Source: Novosphingobium profundi
GTDB lineage: Bacteria > Pseudomonadota > Alphaproteobacteria > Sphingomonadales > Sphingomonadaceae
Length of the DNA: 64,000 nucleotides
Reading direction: 5' to 3'
Assembly (NCBI RefSeq): GCF_018491765.1
Contig: NZ_JABWCU010000009.1
Coordinates: forward strand, 124,001 to 188,000
Shown here: positions 42,736 through 51,286 of the stretch, one piece after another
Layout of the letters: every line of letters starts with the position of its first letter
Position numbering within the stretch: the first letter of the stretch is position 1
Position numbers and translations under genes: made by a program
The notes under the pieces: model-generated
Told to the model about the DNA's origin: nothing
The model's input: only the letters and a program-made list of their open reading frames with translations
Databases searched by the model: none

Positions 42736-43512
42736 TCACTGTGAACGCCAGACCCACAGGCGCCGGCCTTGCCGCGAGGGCTCGAGAACCAGGTTTTCCG
42801 ACCCGATCGTTATTCCGGTATCCTCGCGCGGGACGCCATTCGCCACAAGATAATCGACCACGCGCAAGGCAAGCTTGAAATCGGCCGCCGGATCCGCCGA
42901 CCGTCCGGCTTCGAGCTGCATTTCCCAGCCCGTGAAGAACGACAGGCCCGAACTGGCGACACTACCGTCGGGCCCGGTCGCGAGCGAAGTCAGTCCGAGC
43001 GCCGGAAAGACGCCGCCGCCCAGCCAGTTCAGCACGATCCGCGCGAAATAGGCGGGCTCCATCGCCGAGCGGGCGGGCGGCCAGACGACCGCCGAGACAG
43101 GCAAGGCCAGCGCGATGTTGGCCGCCAGCCCCGCCATCGTGCGAATGACCGGCGCAAGTCCCGCCCCCGCAGCGATGTGTCCGGCCGGCCCCAGTGTGAT
43201 CGCCTCCCCGTCCTGCCAGGCCGCGGCCGCTGCGCCCGATGCGAAGCCGTAGGCATGGGCCGTCGTCGCCAGCACTTGCGCGGGCGCCGGGCCCAGCCCC
43301 CGCACGTCGAAGGTCAGCCCGCTGGAGAGAATTTCCATCCAGCCCTCGCTCGGGTCGGGCACGTGGCTGAGACTCGCGATGAGGCCTTCCTGCCCGCCTT
43401 CCTCGAAGATCGCCCGGGCCCGCTCCAGGTCTGGCCGCATCCCGGGTGGGAAGACGAACGCGAAGGCCTCCTCCTGAACGGCGCAGGGCTGGCCTGGAAT
43501 GCTGGCTTGCAT
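42736..43512 (-). CDS. Uncharacterised protein paired with AHH nuclease (DUF4261-like)
   Basis: 258 residues from ATG 43512, which has GGGAGGA 6 bases upstream; the frame's earlier GTG/ATG codons are rejected. The protein is soluble with Ala-rich helices and no signal. Recognisable strings are AFVFPPGMRPDLERARAIF, VSAVVWPPARSAMEPAYFA, and GLSFFTGWEMQLEAG; the last two recall the C-terminal motifs of DUF4261 proteins, but I am not sure. It is the upstream partner of the AHH nuclease (13-base gap). It may be an immunity or accessory protein, or simply a neighbour. Confidence 0.6.
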   Translation of the reverse strand: MQASIPGQPCAVQEEAFAFVFPPGMRPDLERARAIFEEGGQEGLIASLSHVPDPSEGWMEILSSGLTFDVRGLGPAPAQVLATTAHAYGFASGAAAAAWQDGEAITLGPAGHIAAGAGLAPVIRTMAGLAANIALALPVSAVVWPPARSAMEPAYFARIVLNWLGGGVFPALGLTSLATGPDGSVASSGLSFFTGWEMQLEAGRSADPAADFKLALRVVDYLVANGVPREDTGITIGSENLVLEPSRQGRRLWVWRSQ

Positions 43513-43644
43513 CGCGTCCTCCCGCCTGCCGTACACCGACAACATCGTGGGCGTAATGTGATTGATAGGCGCAATAGGCACAAGTTTGGGCGCTGCGTCG
43601 AGTCTCTTGCCGTTCCGGCGCGAAAAAACACGGCTCCGCGCCCT

Positions 43645-44151
43645 TTAGAAGATGCCCATGGAAAGCCCCTGCACCAGAGCCTCGCCCAAGAGTCGGCAAG
43701 CCTCCAGGTCGGCGTCGGCCACGACCTTGGGCGCCGCGATCTCCTCGGGCGTCTGCGCGTTCACCAGCGCGATGATCGGATCTGCGAGGCGCCGCAACCG
43801 CCACCCTGTGACGATCCTCTCGATCTGCGCCTGTGCGCCGCGCCCGTCGGACCCGGCCGCGATGACCGTCGCGTAGCCACGCCCCTCGACCTTGCCCAGC
43901 AGCGGATAGTAGGTGCGGTCGAACAAGTCCTTCATGACGCCCGACATCGAGCCCAGGTTCTCCGGGCAGACGAAGACGTAGACGCCCGCAGCGAGCAGAT
44001 CGCGCGCGCTCGCGAGGTCCGCGCGGATGCGCCGCACCCTTGCGGCATCCCCCGCGCGGCGCGCCCCCTCTTCCACCGCTTCGGCCAAGGCGCGCGAGGC
44101 CCCCGTCCGGCTGTGCCAGAGGATCACCAGATGCTGGCCTGGATCGTGCAT
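43645..44151 (-). CDS. Flavodoxin-fold NAD(P)H oxidoreductase-like protein
   Basis: 168 residues. The FMN phosphate loop is LWHSRTGASRALAEAV, and the second and third FMN loops are VCPENLGSMSGVMKDLFDR and AAGSDGRGAQAQ. This is the flavodoxin_2/FMN-reductase fold. It could reduce nitro or quinone compounds with FMN. It is minus strand, 132 bases upstream of the unknown/AHH pair, and divergent from recJ. Confidence 0.87.
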   Translation of the reverse strand: MHDPGQHLVILWHSRTGASRALAEAVEEGARRAGDAARVRRIRADLASARDLLAAGVYVFVCPENLGSMSGVMKDLFDRTYYPLLGKVEGRGYATVIAAGSDGRGAQAQIERIVTGWRLRRLADPIIALVNAQTPEEIAAPKVVADADLEACRLLGEALVQGLSMGIF

Positions 44152-44233
44152 TTCCTGCTTGTCCCGTTCGAGTTGCCGGCATGGGCATCATCGCCCTTTG
44201 CGTTGCCGCGCAGGGCAGTGTAACCGCTGCTCC

Positions 44234-46030
44234 ATGGCATCGCGACCCGCAACCGTATTCGGTATCGATCGCTCGCTCTCCGGAAAATCCTGGCTCTGGC
44301 GCGGCGGCAACATGGACATTTCCCAAGGCGCGGGCGCGCCGGGCGGGCTGGAGGACGACATCGTCACCCAGCTCCTGCTTTCGCGCGGGGTGGACCGCGC
44401 CGATCTCGCCCGCCACCGCACGCCCTCACTGCGCGCCTTCCTGCCCGACCCGTCCGAATTCCGCGACATGGACGTGGCCGCCGAACGCCTCGCCAAGGCG
44501 GTCGTGACCGGTGAGGCGATCGCGGTCTACGGCGACTACGACGTCGACGGCGCGACCAGCGCGGCGCTGCTCATCCTGCTCCTGCGCCGGCTCGGTGTCG
44601 AAGCGCGCTACTACATTCCCGACCGCCTGCTCGAAGGCTATGGCCCCTCCGGCGAAGCGCTCGTGCGGCTCGGCCAGGAAGGCTCGGATCTCGTCGTCAC
44701 GGTCGACTGCGGCGCGATGGCGCACGAGGCGCTGGCGATGGCGCGCGAGGCCGGGGTCGACGTCGTGGTGGTCGACCACCACAAGTGCTCGCCCGAACTT
44801 CCCAAGGCCGTCGCCCTCGTCAACCCCAACCGGCTCGATGAAAGCGACGCGGCGGCCGCGCACGGCAATCTCGCCGCCGTGGGCGTCGCCTTCCTGCTCG
44901 CGGTTGCCACGGTCCGCACGCTGCGCGCGCGCGGCTATTTCAAGGACCGCGCCGAGCCCGACCTCTTCGCCCTGCTCGATCTCGTCGCGCTCGGCACCGT
45001 CGCCGACGTCGCCTCGCTCCACGGCCTCAACCGCGCCTTCGTGGCGCAAGGTCTGAAGGTCATGGCGCGGCGCGAGCATATCGGCATGGCCGCGCTCATC
45101 GACGCGAGCCGGCTCAGCCGCGCCCCCACCTGTTCGGACCTCGGCTTCGCGCTTGGCCCGCGCATCAACGCCGGAGGGCGCGTGGGCGAATCGACGCTCG
45201 GCGTACGCCTGCTGACCACCACCGACCCGCACGAGGCGCAGGACATCGCCGCCCAGCTCTCGCAGCTCAACGACGAGCGCCGTGCCATCGAGCAGGCGGT
45301 ACAGGAGGCCGCCGAGGAGCAACTCGCACGTCAGGACAACCGCTCGGTCCTCGTGCTGGCCGGCGCGGGCTGGCATCCGGGCGTGATCGGCATTGTCGCC
45401 GGGCGCATCAAGGAAAAATCCGGGAAGCCTGCGCTGGTGATTGCGCTCGAGGCCGACGAGGCCGGTAACGGCAAAGGTTCGGGCCGCTCGATCGCGGGCG
45501 TGGACCTGGGCGCTGCGATCATCGCCGCGCGCGAGGCGGGGCTCCTCGTTGCGGGCGGCGGCCACGCCATGGCCTGCGGGCTCACCATCGCGCCGGGCAA
45601 GCTCGACGCGCTTGCCGACTGGCTCGACGAGCGGCTCGCCGCCGACGTGGCGCGCGCCAGCGCCAACCAGTCGATCCGGCTCGACCTCGCGCTGGCGCCC
45701 TCGGGCCTCACCCCTGCGCTGGTGGAGACGCTGGATGGCGCCGGTCCCTATGGCATGGGCTGGCCCGGACCGCGCGTCGCGGTAGGCCCCGTGCGCGTGT
45801 TCAAGGCCGATGTCGTGGGCAAGGACCACGTGCGGCTGATCGTGGGCGGGCAGGACGGCGGGCGCTTCAAGGCCATGGCCTTCCGCGCGGCCGAGAGCGA
45901 AATGGGGCAGGTCCTGCTCCACGCCACCGACGGGCGGCGGCTGTGGCTCGCCGGGCGCACCAAGATCGACGACTGGGGCGCGCGTCCCCAGGCCGAACTC
46001 CATATCGAGGACGCCGCTTTCGCCGACTGA
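44234..46030 (+). CDS. recJ: Single-stranded-DNA exonuclease RecJ
   Basis: 598 residues from ATG 44234. The DHH phosphoesterase motifs are IAVYGDYDVDGATSAALL, VVTVDCGAMAHEA and VVDHHKCSPELP; the DHHA1 domain has GRINAGGR, IKEKSGKPALVIAL and GGGHAMACGLTI; a C-terminal OB-fold follows. RecJ degrades ssDNA 5' to 3' in mismatch and recombination repair. The open frame extends upstream into antisense of the flavodoxin gene, but the family start is close to MASRPATVFGID. The three tRNA-Glu genes lie 104 bases downstream. Confidence 0.95.
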   Translation: MASRPATVFGIDRSLSGKSWLWRGGNMDISQGAGAPGGLEDDIVTQLLLSRGVDRADLARHRTPSLRAFLPDPSEFRDMDVAAERLAKAVVTGEAIAVYGDYDVDGATSAALLILLLRRLGVEARYYIPDRLLEGYGPSGEALVRLGQEGSDLVVTVDCGAMAHEALAMAREAGVDVVVVDHHKCSPELPKAVALVNPNRLDESDAAAAHGNLAAVGVAFLLAVATVRTLRARGYFKDRAEPDLFALLDLVALGTVADVASLHGLNRAFVAQGLKVMARREHIGMAALIDASRLSRAPTCSDLGFALGPRINAGGRVGESTLGVRLLTTTDPHEAQDIAAQLSQLNDERRAIEQAVQEAAEEQLARQDNRSVLVLAGAGWHPGVIGIVAGRIKEKSGKPALVIALEADEAGNGKGSGRSIAGVDLGAAIIAAREAGLLVAGGGHAMACGLTIAPGKLDALADWLDERLAADVARASANQSIRLDLALAPSGLTPALVETLDGAGPYGMGWPGPRVAVGPVRVFKADVVGKDHVRLIVGGQDGGRFKAMAFRAAESEMGQVLLHATDGRRLWLAGRTKIDDWGARPQAELHIEDAAFAD

Positions 46031-46075
46031 GACGCGCATTTTCGCACGAATGTCATTTTTTACGATCAGAGGGGC

Positions 46076-46104
46076 TTGACCCCCCCGGAGACCCCCGCTA
46101 GAGG
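46076..46104 (+). promoter_or_regulatory. Promoter of tRNA-Glu array
   Basis: TTGACC (46076-46081) and TAGAGG (46099-46104) are exactly 17 bases apart, followed by a G+C-only discriminator, CGCGG, as expected for stable-RNA promoters under stringent control. The first tRNA starts about 24 bases after the inferred start site. Confidence 0.6.
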
Positions 46105-46134
46105 CGCGGTCCTGCCTCCGGCGCAGCTCGGAAT

Positions 46135-46210
46135 GGCCCCTTCGTCTAGCGGTCTAGGACGCGGCCCTTTCACGGCTGAAACACGGGTTCGAGTCCCGTA
46201 GGGGTCACCA
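46135..46210 (+). tRNA. tRNA-Glu (anticodon TTC), copy 1
   Basis: 76 bases with encoded CCA. Acceptor GGCCCCT pairs with AGGGGTC (one G-U), the anticodon loop is CTTTCAC with TTC, and the T arm is ACGGG-TTCGAGT-CCCGT. First of three tandem copies. Confidence 0.97.
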
Positions 46211-46249
46211 TCCGGTGCTGCACCTGGCAGGTTTTGAAATGCCTTTTTT

Positions 46250-46325
46250 GGCCCCTTCGTCTAGCGGTCTAGGACGCGGCCCTCTCACGGCTGAAACACG
46301 GGTTCGAGTCCCGTAGGGGTCACCA
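46250..46325 (+). tRNA. tRNA-Glu (anticodon CTC)
   Basis: 76 bases with encoded CCA, identical to copies 1 and 3 except one base in the anticodon: the loop is CTCTCAC, giving CTC, which reads GAG only. It lies 39 bases after copy 1. Confidence 0.97.
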
Positions 46326-46357
46326 GGCATTTCGATACGCCATACATGGCCTTTGAT

Positions 46358-46433
46358 GGCCCCTTCGTCTAGCGGTCTAGGACGCGGCCCTTTCACGGCT
46401 GAAACACGGGTTCGAGTCCCGTAGGGGTCACCA
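46358..46433 (+). tRNA. tRNA-Glu (anticodon TTC), copy 2
   Basis: 76 bases, identical in sequence to 46135-46210, with encoded CCA. It lies 32 bases after the CTC copy, so all three are probably cut from one transcript. Confidence 0.97.
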
Positions 46434-46438
46434 TTCTT

Positions 46439-46473
46439 GCCGGTCAAACCGGCTTGGGCGCTTCGAGGCGCCC
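46439..46473 (+). terminator. Possible tandem-hairpin terminator after tRNA array
   Basis: GCCGGT-CAA-ACCGGC followed by TT and then GGGCGC-TTCGAG-GCGCCC and TT. Two short stems directly after the last tRNA and before the convergent extensin-like gene; U-tracts are short. Confidence 0.4.
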
Positions 46474-46495
46474 TTCCCCACATTTGGAACCTCGC

Positions 46496-47233
46496 TCAGC
46501 GGCAGACGCTCGCCCTCAGGGTGCGCTGCGCCTGGTCGAGGTGCAGGTGATCGGCGTGCGCCGCGTTGTAATCGGGCGAGAGCACGGTGGCGAACGGACG
46601 GCAGGCCGCATCGCGCACGGCGTGGAGAAAGGCGCCCTTGCCCTCCGCGCCGCCCCAGTCGTCGCGAACCCGCACCCGCCGCCCATCGGCGAGGACAAAG
46701 CCCGCAACGTCGATGGCGTTGCCGCGCGCGTGCTCGCTCCAGTTGCCCGCATCACCGCCCCCGATCCTGCGGCAATTGACCGTGCCCAGATGCTCGATGC
46801 CGGTCACACGCGAGCCGAGATACTCGCGGGCGGCGTCCTGCACGCCGTGGCGCAGCCACCAGGCGAGCGCCGCATCGACAGCGCACGTCCCCTCCGCCGC
46901 TGCGGGCGAAAGCGCAACCCCCAGATCACCGGCCGCCCCGAGGCGCTGGCGGTCGGCGCGGCGGCATTCACCTTCTCCAACCGGCGGCAAGGGCTCTGCC
47001 GCAAGGCCGCTGCGGGCGAGGAACCCGGTGCAGGCCACGCGGTCGCGGCGCAAGTCGGCCAGCTTTGTGCCGGTTGCCCAGCCCGCGCGCTGGTCGAGCG
47101 CCAGCGGCGCGCGCGGATCGTGTTCGGGATGGTCGGCGAGCCAGCCTTGCACCAGCGCCAGGGCACTCGCCGCAAGCAGAAGGACAAGGGCGATCGCGTC
47201 GTAACGATCGAGGGCGGAACGCAGGCGGGCCAT
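46496..47233 (-). CDS. Extensin-like C-terminal domain protein
   Basis: 245 residues. A membrane anchor (IALVLLLAASALALVQGWL) is followed by an extensin-like_C domain (PF06904): VACTGFLARSGLAAEPLPPV, NCRRIGGGDAGNWSEHARGNAIDVAGFVLADG and NAAHADHLHLDQ. The latter His and Asp residues recall D-Ala-D-Ala carboxypeptidase-like (VanY/LAS) metal sites. Cysteines at the expected places (ACTG, GTCAVD, NCRR, ACRP) suggest disulfides in the periplasm. The substrate may be cell-wall peptide; not established. The next small gene lies 48 bases upstream on the same strand. Confidence 0.88.
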   Translation of the reverse strand: MARLRSALDRYDAIALVLLLAASALALVQGWLADHPEHDPRAPLALDQRAGWATGTKLADLRRDRVACTGFLARSGLAAEPLPPVGEGECRRADRQRLGAAGDLGVALSPAAAEGTCAVDAALAWWLRHGVQDAAREYLGSRVTGIEHLGTVNCRRIGGGDAGNWSEHARGNAIDVAGFVLADGRRVRVRDDWGGAEGKGAFLHAVRDAACRPFATVLSPDYNAAHADHLHLDQAQRTLRASVCR

Positions 47234-47281
47234 GGCGGCTACAATGCCCCACCTCCGGCTTTGCTCCGCCCGGTCTCGCGA

Positions 47282-47482
47282 TCAGTCGCGCAGCATGCTG
47301 AAGATGAACCAGGCCAGCCCCGTTGCGGCCAGGAACAGCGGCCAGGACCAGAAGAACATATAGCCATCGATGGTGTCGCGCTCGAGCATCAGCATGCCTC
47401 CGCGCATGCCCTGCGAGCCCAGAATGCCGGCCACGACCCATGTCAACACGCCGGCAGGAAAGAGCGCCTTGATCAGCGCCAT
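47282..47482 (-). CDS. Small two-helix membrane protein
   Basis: 66 residues from ATG 47482, with AGGAG 7 bases upstream; an in-frame TTG at 47527 is rejected. Two hydrophobic segments (FPAGVLTWVVAGILG and FFWSWPLFLAATGLAWFIF) flank a polar loop (MLERDTIDGYM). No family is recognised. It precedes the extensin-like gene by 48 bases on the same strand, so the two may be co-transcribed. Confidence 0.75.
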   Translation of the reverse strand: MALIKALFPAGVLTWVVAGILGSQGMRGGMLMLERDTIDGYMFFWSWPLFLAATGLAWFIFSMLRD

Positions 47483-47568
47483 GCCACATCTCCTGCAAGT
47501 AACATCCGAGCCCACATTGCCACACAATGGTTAATCCGACGCAAACAGTGGGCCTTTGCAGGCGATAT

Positions 47569-50500
47569 TCAGTGGAAATCGCGTGACTTGGGGATGACCC
47601 GCAGATCCCGCGGATGCCCCTGGTGGTAGCCGCAATCGCGGTTGCCCGGTCCCGGGGGCCGCCACGCCTCGACCGGTTCGAAGGCTCCAGAACCCTCGCC
47701 CCCACTCTCGCCCCCGCTCCCGTCCTGCGCCTCCCCGCCGCGCGTGCCCGGCCGCGCCATCTGCTCGGCGCGGCTGGGGAGCGGGTTCGCGACGTGATCG
47801 GCGCGCGCAGGCGATGCCGGCAACAGATCGTGCGAAAGGTGGTGCAGGTCCTGCGTGGCGTCGGTCAGGTGCGCGGCGATGACGTGGATCACCTCGTCGT
47901 CGTATTCCACCCGCCCGCGCACTTCCATCAACCGCGCGCCCATGATCACGCGGCGCTGCTTCTCCATGAGATCGGGCCAGACGACGAGGTTGGCCACCCC
48001 GGTCTCGTCCTCGAGCGTGATGAAGCACACCCCCTTGGCGCTGCCCGGACGCTGGCGGATCAGCACCACGCCCGCCACGTTCACCATCGCGCGGTACTGG
48101 CGGCTGCGAAGGTCCGCGCAGCGCACGAAGCCGCGCTCGGCCAGCGATGCGCGCAGAAAGGCCATGGGATGCGCCTTGAGGCTGAGGCGCTGGGTCTGGT
48201 AGTCGGCGACCACTTCCTCGCTCAGCGGCATGCGCGGGAGGTGCGTGGGGGCCTTCTCGGCCCCTTCGTCGCGCGCCGCGGCGGCGGCGAAGAGCGGCAG
48301 GTCGGGCGCGGCGATCAGGCTGCGCGCCTCCCACAAGGCCTGGCGGCGCGGCAGGTTCATCGAGGCGAAGGCATCGCCCGAGGCCAGCTTCTCGACCAGC
48401 GCGGGCGAGAGAGCGGCCCGCTCGCGCAAGGCCGCAACGTCGACAAAGGCCCCGTCCTGCGCACGCGCGGCGACAAGCCGCGCCGCCGCGTGTTCGGGAA
48501 CGCCGTCGATCTGGCGAAAGCCCAGGCGCAAGGCCACCCGTCCCTTGCCCTCGCTTTCCAGCGTGCAGTCCCAGTGCGAATGGTTCACGTCGACGGGGCG
48601 CACCTCCACCCCATGCTCCTTCGCGTCGCGCACGATCTGCGCGGGCGCGTAGAAGCCCATGGGCTGCGAATTGAGCAGCGCGGCCGCGAAGGCCGCCGGG
48701 AAATGGCATTTGAGCCAGCTCGACACGTAGACGAGGTGCGCGAAGCTTGCCGCGTGGCTTTCGGGAAAGCCGTATTCGCCAAAGCCCTTGATCTGGTTGA
48801 AGCAACGCTCGGCGAAGTCCGGATCGTAGCCGCGCGCGATCATGCGCCCGACCATCATGTCCTGCAATTCATGCACCATCCCGCGCGAGCGGAAGGTCGC
48901 CATGGCCTTCCTCAAGCGGTTGGCCTCTGCGCTCGAGAACTTCGCCGCGTCGAGCGCGATCTTCATCGCCTGCTCCTGGAAGATCGGCACGCCCAGCGTA
49001 CGCGCAAGGATGCTGGTAAGCTCGTCCGGGGGGCCATGCTCGGGCGCGGGCGCAGGGATCGCCACCGCCTCCTCGCCGCGCCGGCGCTTGAGGTAGGGGT
49101 GCACCATGTCGCCCTGGATCGGGCCCGGACGCACGATGGCGACCTGGATGACGAGATCGTAGAACTCACGCGGGCGCAGCCGCGGCAGCATGTTCATCTG
49201 CGCGCGGCTTTCCACCTGGAACACGCCGAGCGAGTCCCCCCGGCGCAGCATGGCATAAGTCTCGGGATCCTCGCGCGGGACACTCGCCAGCGTCAGGTCG
49301 CGCCCATGGTGCGCGCCCAGGAGATCGAGGCACTTGCGGATGCAGGTGAGCATGCCGAGCGCGAGGACGTCGACCTTGAGAATGCCCAGCGCATCGATGT
49401 CGTCCTTGTCCCACTCGATGAACGAGCGTTCGGGCATGGCCCCGTTGCCGATCGGCACGGTCTCGCTGAGTGGTCCCTGGGTGAGGATGAATCCCCCCAC
49501 ATGCTGCGACAAATGTCGTGGCATACCAATCATTTCATCGGTCAACCTCAGAACACGCCGCAAGTGCGGATCGCTGAGGTCCATGCCCGTTTCCCGAACG
49601 TGCTTCTCGCCGATCTCGCGGCCGTACCCGCCCCAGACGGTACGTGCGAGCGCGCTCGTCACGTCCTGCGAGAGCCCCATCGCCTTGCCCACTTCGCGGA
49701 TCGCCATGCGCGGGCGGTAGTGGATGACGGTGGCGCACAGGCCCGCGCGATGGCGGCCATAGCGCTTGTAGATGTACTGGATCACCTCTTCGCGCCGCTC
49801 GTGGTCGAAATCGACGTCGATGTCGGGCGGCTCCTTGCGCTCCTCGGAGATGAAGCGGTCGAACAGCAGCGCGTGCTTCGCCGGGTCGACCGCGGTGATC
49901 TCGAGGCAGTAGCACACCGCCGAATTGGCCGCCGAGCCACGCCCCTGGCACAGGATCGGCGGCTCCTGCGCGCGCGCGAAATCGACGATGTCCTTGATGG
50001 TGAGGAAGTAGCGCGCAAGCTGGAGCTTGCCGATCAGCGCCAGTTCGCGCGCCAGCGTTTCGCCCACCGCCTCGGGCACGCCCTCGGGGTAGCGCCGCTG
50101 CGCGCCCTGCCAGGTCAGCGTTTCCAGATGCCCTTGCGGATCGAGGCCGCCCGGGCAGATTTCCTCGGGATACTCGTACTGCAGTTCCTCGAGATGGAAG
50201 GTGCAGGCATCGGCCAACTCGCGCGCGGCCGCGATCGCGTGGGGCCAGCGGGCGAAGAGCCGCGCCATCTCCTGCGGTGACTTCAGGTGCCGCTCGGCGT
50301 TGGCCTGGAGCGCCCACCCGGCCCGCGCAACGGTGGTCTTGTGGCGGATCGCGGTCATCACGTCGTGCAGGGGGCGTCGCTCGGGCGCGTGGTAGAGCAC
50401 GTCGTTGGTGGCGAGCAGCGCCATCCCCTGCCCACGCGCCAGGGCATCGAGCGCCTCGATCCGCGCGACGTCGTCCCCGCTGTGAAGGTAGCAGGCGGCA

Positions 50501-51117
50501 AGGTGGCCCAGCGTGGGCAGTTGCGCGGCGAGGTGCGGCAGGATCTCGGCCAGGCTGCCGCTCACCCGCATGGGCGACGCGCCCCCACCTCCTCCAAGCG
50601 CCACGACGTTGCTCTCGACCATGATCGTGAAGCGCGTGCGCAAATCGCGCGCAGGCACCAGCACCAGGTGCACACCCTCGGCGCGCGCGGCCAGCCTCGC
50701 AAGCGAGATGTCGCACACCCCCTTCTCCTGCCATTCGCCCTCGAGCGTGCCCATGCGCCCGGCCGTGATCAGCGCGCAGAGGCGTCCATAGGCCGCACGG
50801 TCCTGCGGATAAGCGAGGAAGCTCAGGCCCTCCACGGTCTCGATGCGGCAGCCGATGACGGGGCGCAATTTGAGCGCACGCGCCTCGGCGTGGATGCGCA
50901 CCACGCCCGCCATCGAGTTGACATCCGCGATCCCGATCGCGTCATAACCGAGCCGCTGCGCCTCGGTGACGAGGTCCACCGCGTCCGAGGCCCCGCGCAG
51001 GAACGAAAAGCAGCTGACCAGCCCGAGTTCGACGAAATCCGCGCGCGCAGGCGGTACGACACTGTCGGGGTCCAGCGTCACGCGGCGACGGTCAGGGGTG
51101 AGCGGGGCTTCGGGCAT
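47569..51117 (-). CDS. dnaE2: Error-prone DNA polymerase DnaE2 (ImuC)
   Basis: 1182 residues. The PHP domain (FVELGLVSCFSFLRGASD, AIGIADVNSMAGVVRIH) lacks several metal ligands, as usual in DnaE2. The polymerase core has ILCQGRGSAANSAVCYCLE and catalytic PPDIDVDFDHERREEVIQYI. The OB-fold near residue 1010 (VNVAGVVLIRQRPGSAKG) precedes a Gly/Ser-rich C-terminus. DnaE2 performs translesion synthesis with ImuA and ImuB. A LexA box lies 41 bases upstream of the start. Its frame ends with a short run after Gly/Glu-rich sequence. Confidence 0.96.
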   Translation of the reverse strand: MPEAPLTPDRRRVTLDPDSVVPPARADFVELGLVSCFSFLRGASDAVDLVTEAQRLGYDAIGIADVNSMAGVVRIHAEARALKLRPVIGCRIETVEGLSFLAYPQDRAAYGRLCALITAGRMGTLEGEWQEKGVCDISLARLAARAEGVHLVLVPARDLRTRFTIMVESNVVALGGGGGASPMRVSGSLAEILPHLAAQLPTLGHLAACYLHSGDDVARIEALDALARGQGMALLATNDVLYHAPERRPLHDVMTAIRHKTTVARAGWALQANAERHLKSPQEMARLFARWPHAIAAARELADACTFHLEELQYEYPEEICPGGLDPQGHLETLTWQGAQRRYPEGVPEAVGETLARELALIGKLQLARYFLTIKDIVDFARAQEPPILCQGRGSAANSAVCYCLEITAVDPAKHALLFDRFISEERKEPPDIDVDFDHERREEVIQYIYKRYGRHRAGLCATVIHYRPRMAIREVGKAMGLSQDVTSALARTVWGGYGREIGEKHVRETGMDLSDPHLRRVLRLTDEMIGMPRHLSQHVGGFILTQGPLSETVPIGNGAMPERSFIEWDKDDIDALGILKVDVLALGMLTCIRKCLDLLGAHHGRDLTLASVPREDPETYAMLRRGDSLGVFQVESRAQMNMLPRLRPREFYDLVIQVAIVRPGPIQGDMVHPYLKRRRGEEAVAIPAPAPEHGPPDELTSILARTLGVPIFQEQAMKIALDAAKFSSAEANRLRKAMATFRSRGMVHELQDMMVGRMIARGYDPDFAERCFNQIKGFGEYGFPESHAASFAHLVYVSSWLKCHFPAAFAAALLNSQPMGFYAPAQIVRDAKEHGVEVRPVDVNHSHWDCTLESEGKGRVALRLGFRQIDGVPEHAAARLVAARAQDGAFVDVAALRERAALSPALVEKLASGDAFASMNLPRRQALWEARSLIAAPDLPLFAAAAARDEGAEKAPTHLPRMPLSEEVVADYQTQRLSLKAHPMAFLRASLAERGFVRCADLRSRQYRAMVNVAGVVLIRQRPGSAKGVCFITLEDETGVANLVVWPDLMEKQRRVIMGARLMEVRGRVEYDDEVIHVIAAHLTDATQDLHHLSHDLLPASPARADHVANPLPSRAEQMARPGTRGGEAQDGSGGESGGEGSGAFEPVEAWRPPGPGNRDCGYHQGHPRDLRVIPKSRDFH

Positions 51118-51157
51118 GGTTCGTGTCGCGGTCGCAGGGGGAATCGCAAGAGAATAT

Positions 51158-51172
51158 GTTCCCTATACGTTC
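51158..51172. promoter_or_regulatory. LexA (SOS) box upstream of dnaE2
   Basis: GTTC-CCTATAC-GTTC, an exact alphaproteobacterial SOS box (GTTC-N7-GTTC), 41 bases upstream of the dnaE2 start. On the minus strand it contains TATAGG, a plausible dnaE2 -10, so LexA binding would block the promoter. The divergent pirin gene starts 115 bases away. Confidence 0.8.
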
Positions 51173-51286
51173 TCATTGATCGCAACGCCAGCAAGGCTTT
51201 TTCCCTCGCAAATGCCTAAAGGCTTCCTATCTTGCAGCCTTTCCCCCAGCCTCTTTGCCAGACCCCTGAAACGAACAGGAAATTCC

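Noticed and set aside
46135..46433. Three evenly spaced near-identical repeats resembling a short CRISPR array
   Set aside because: Each unit is a complete tRNA-Glu with cloverleaf and CCA; no spacers of equal length, no cas genes.
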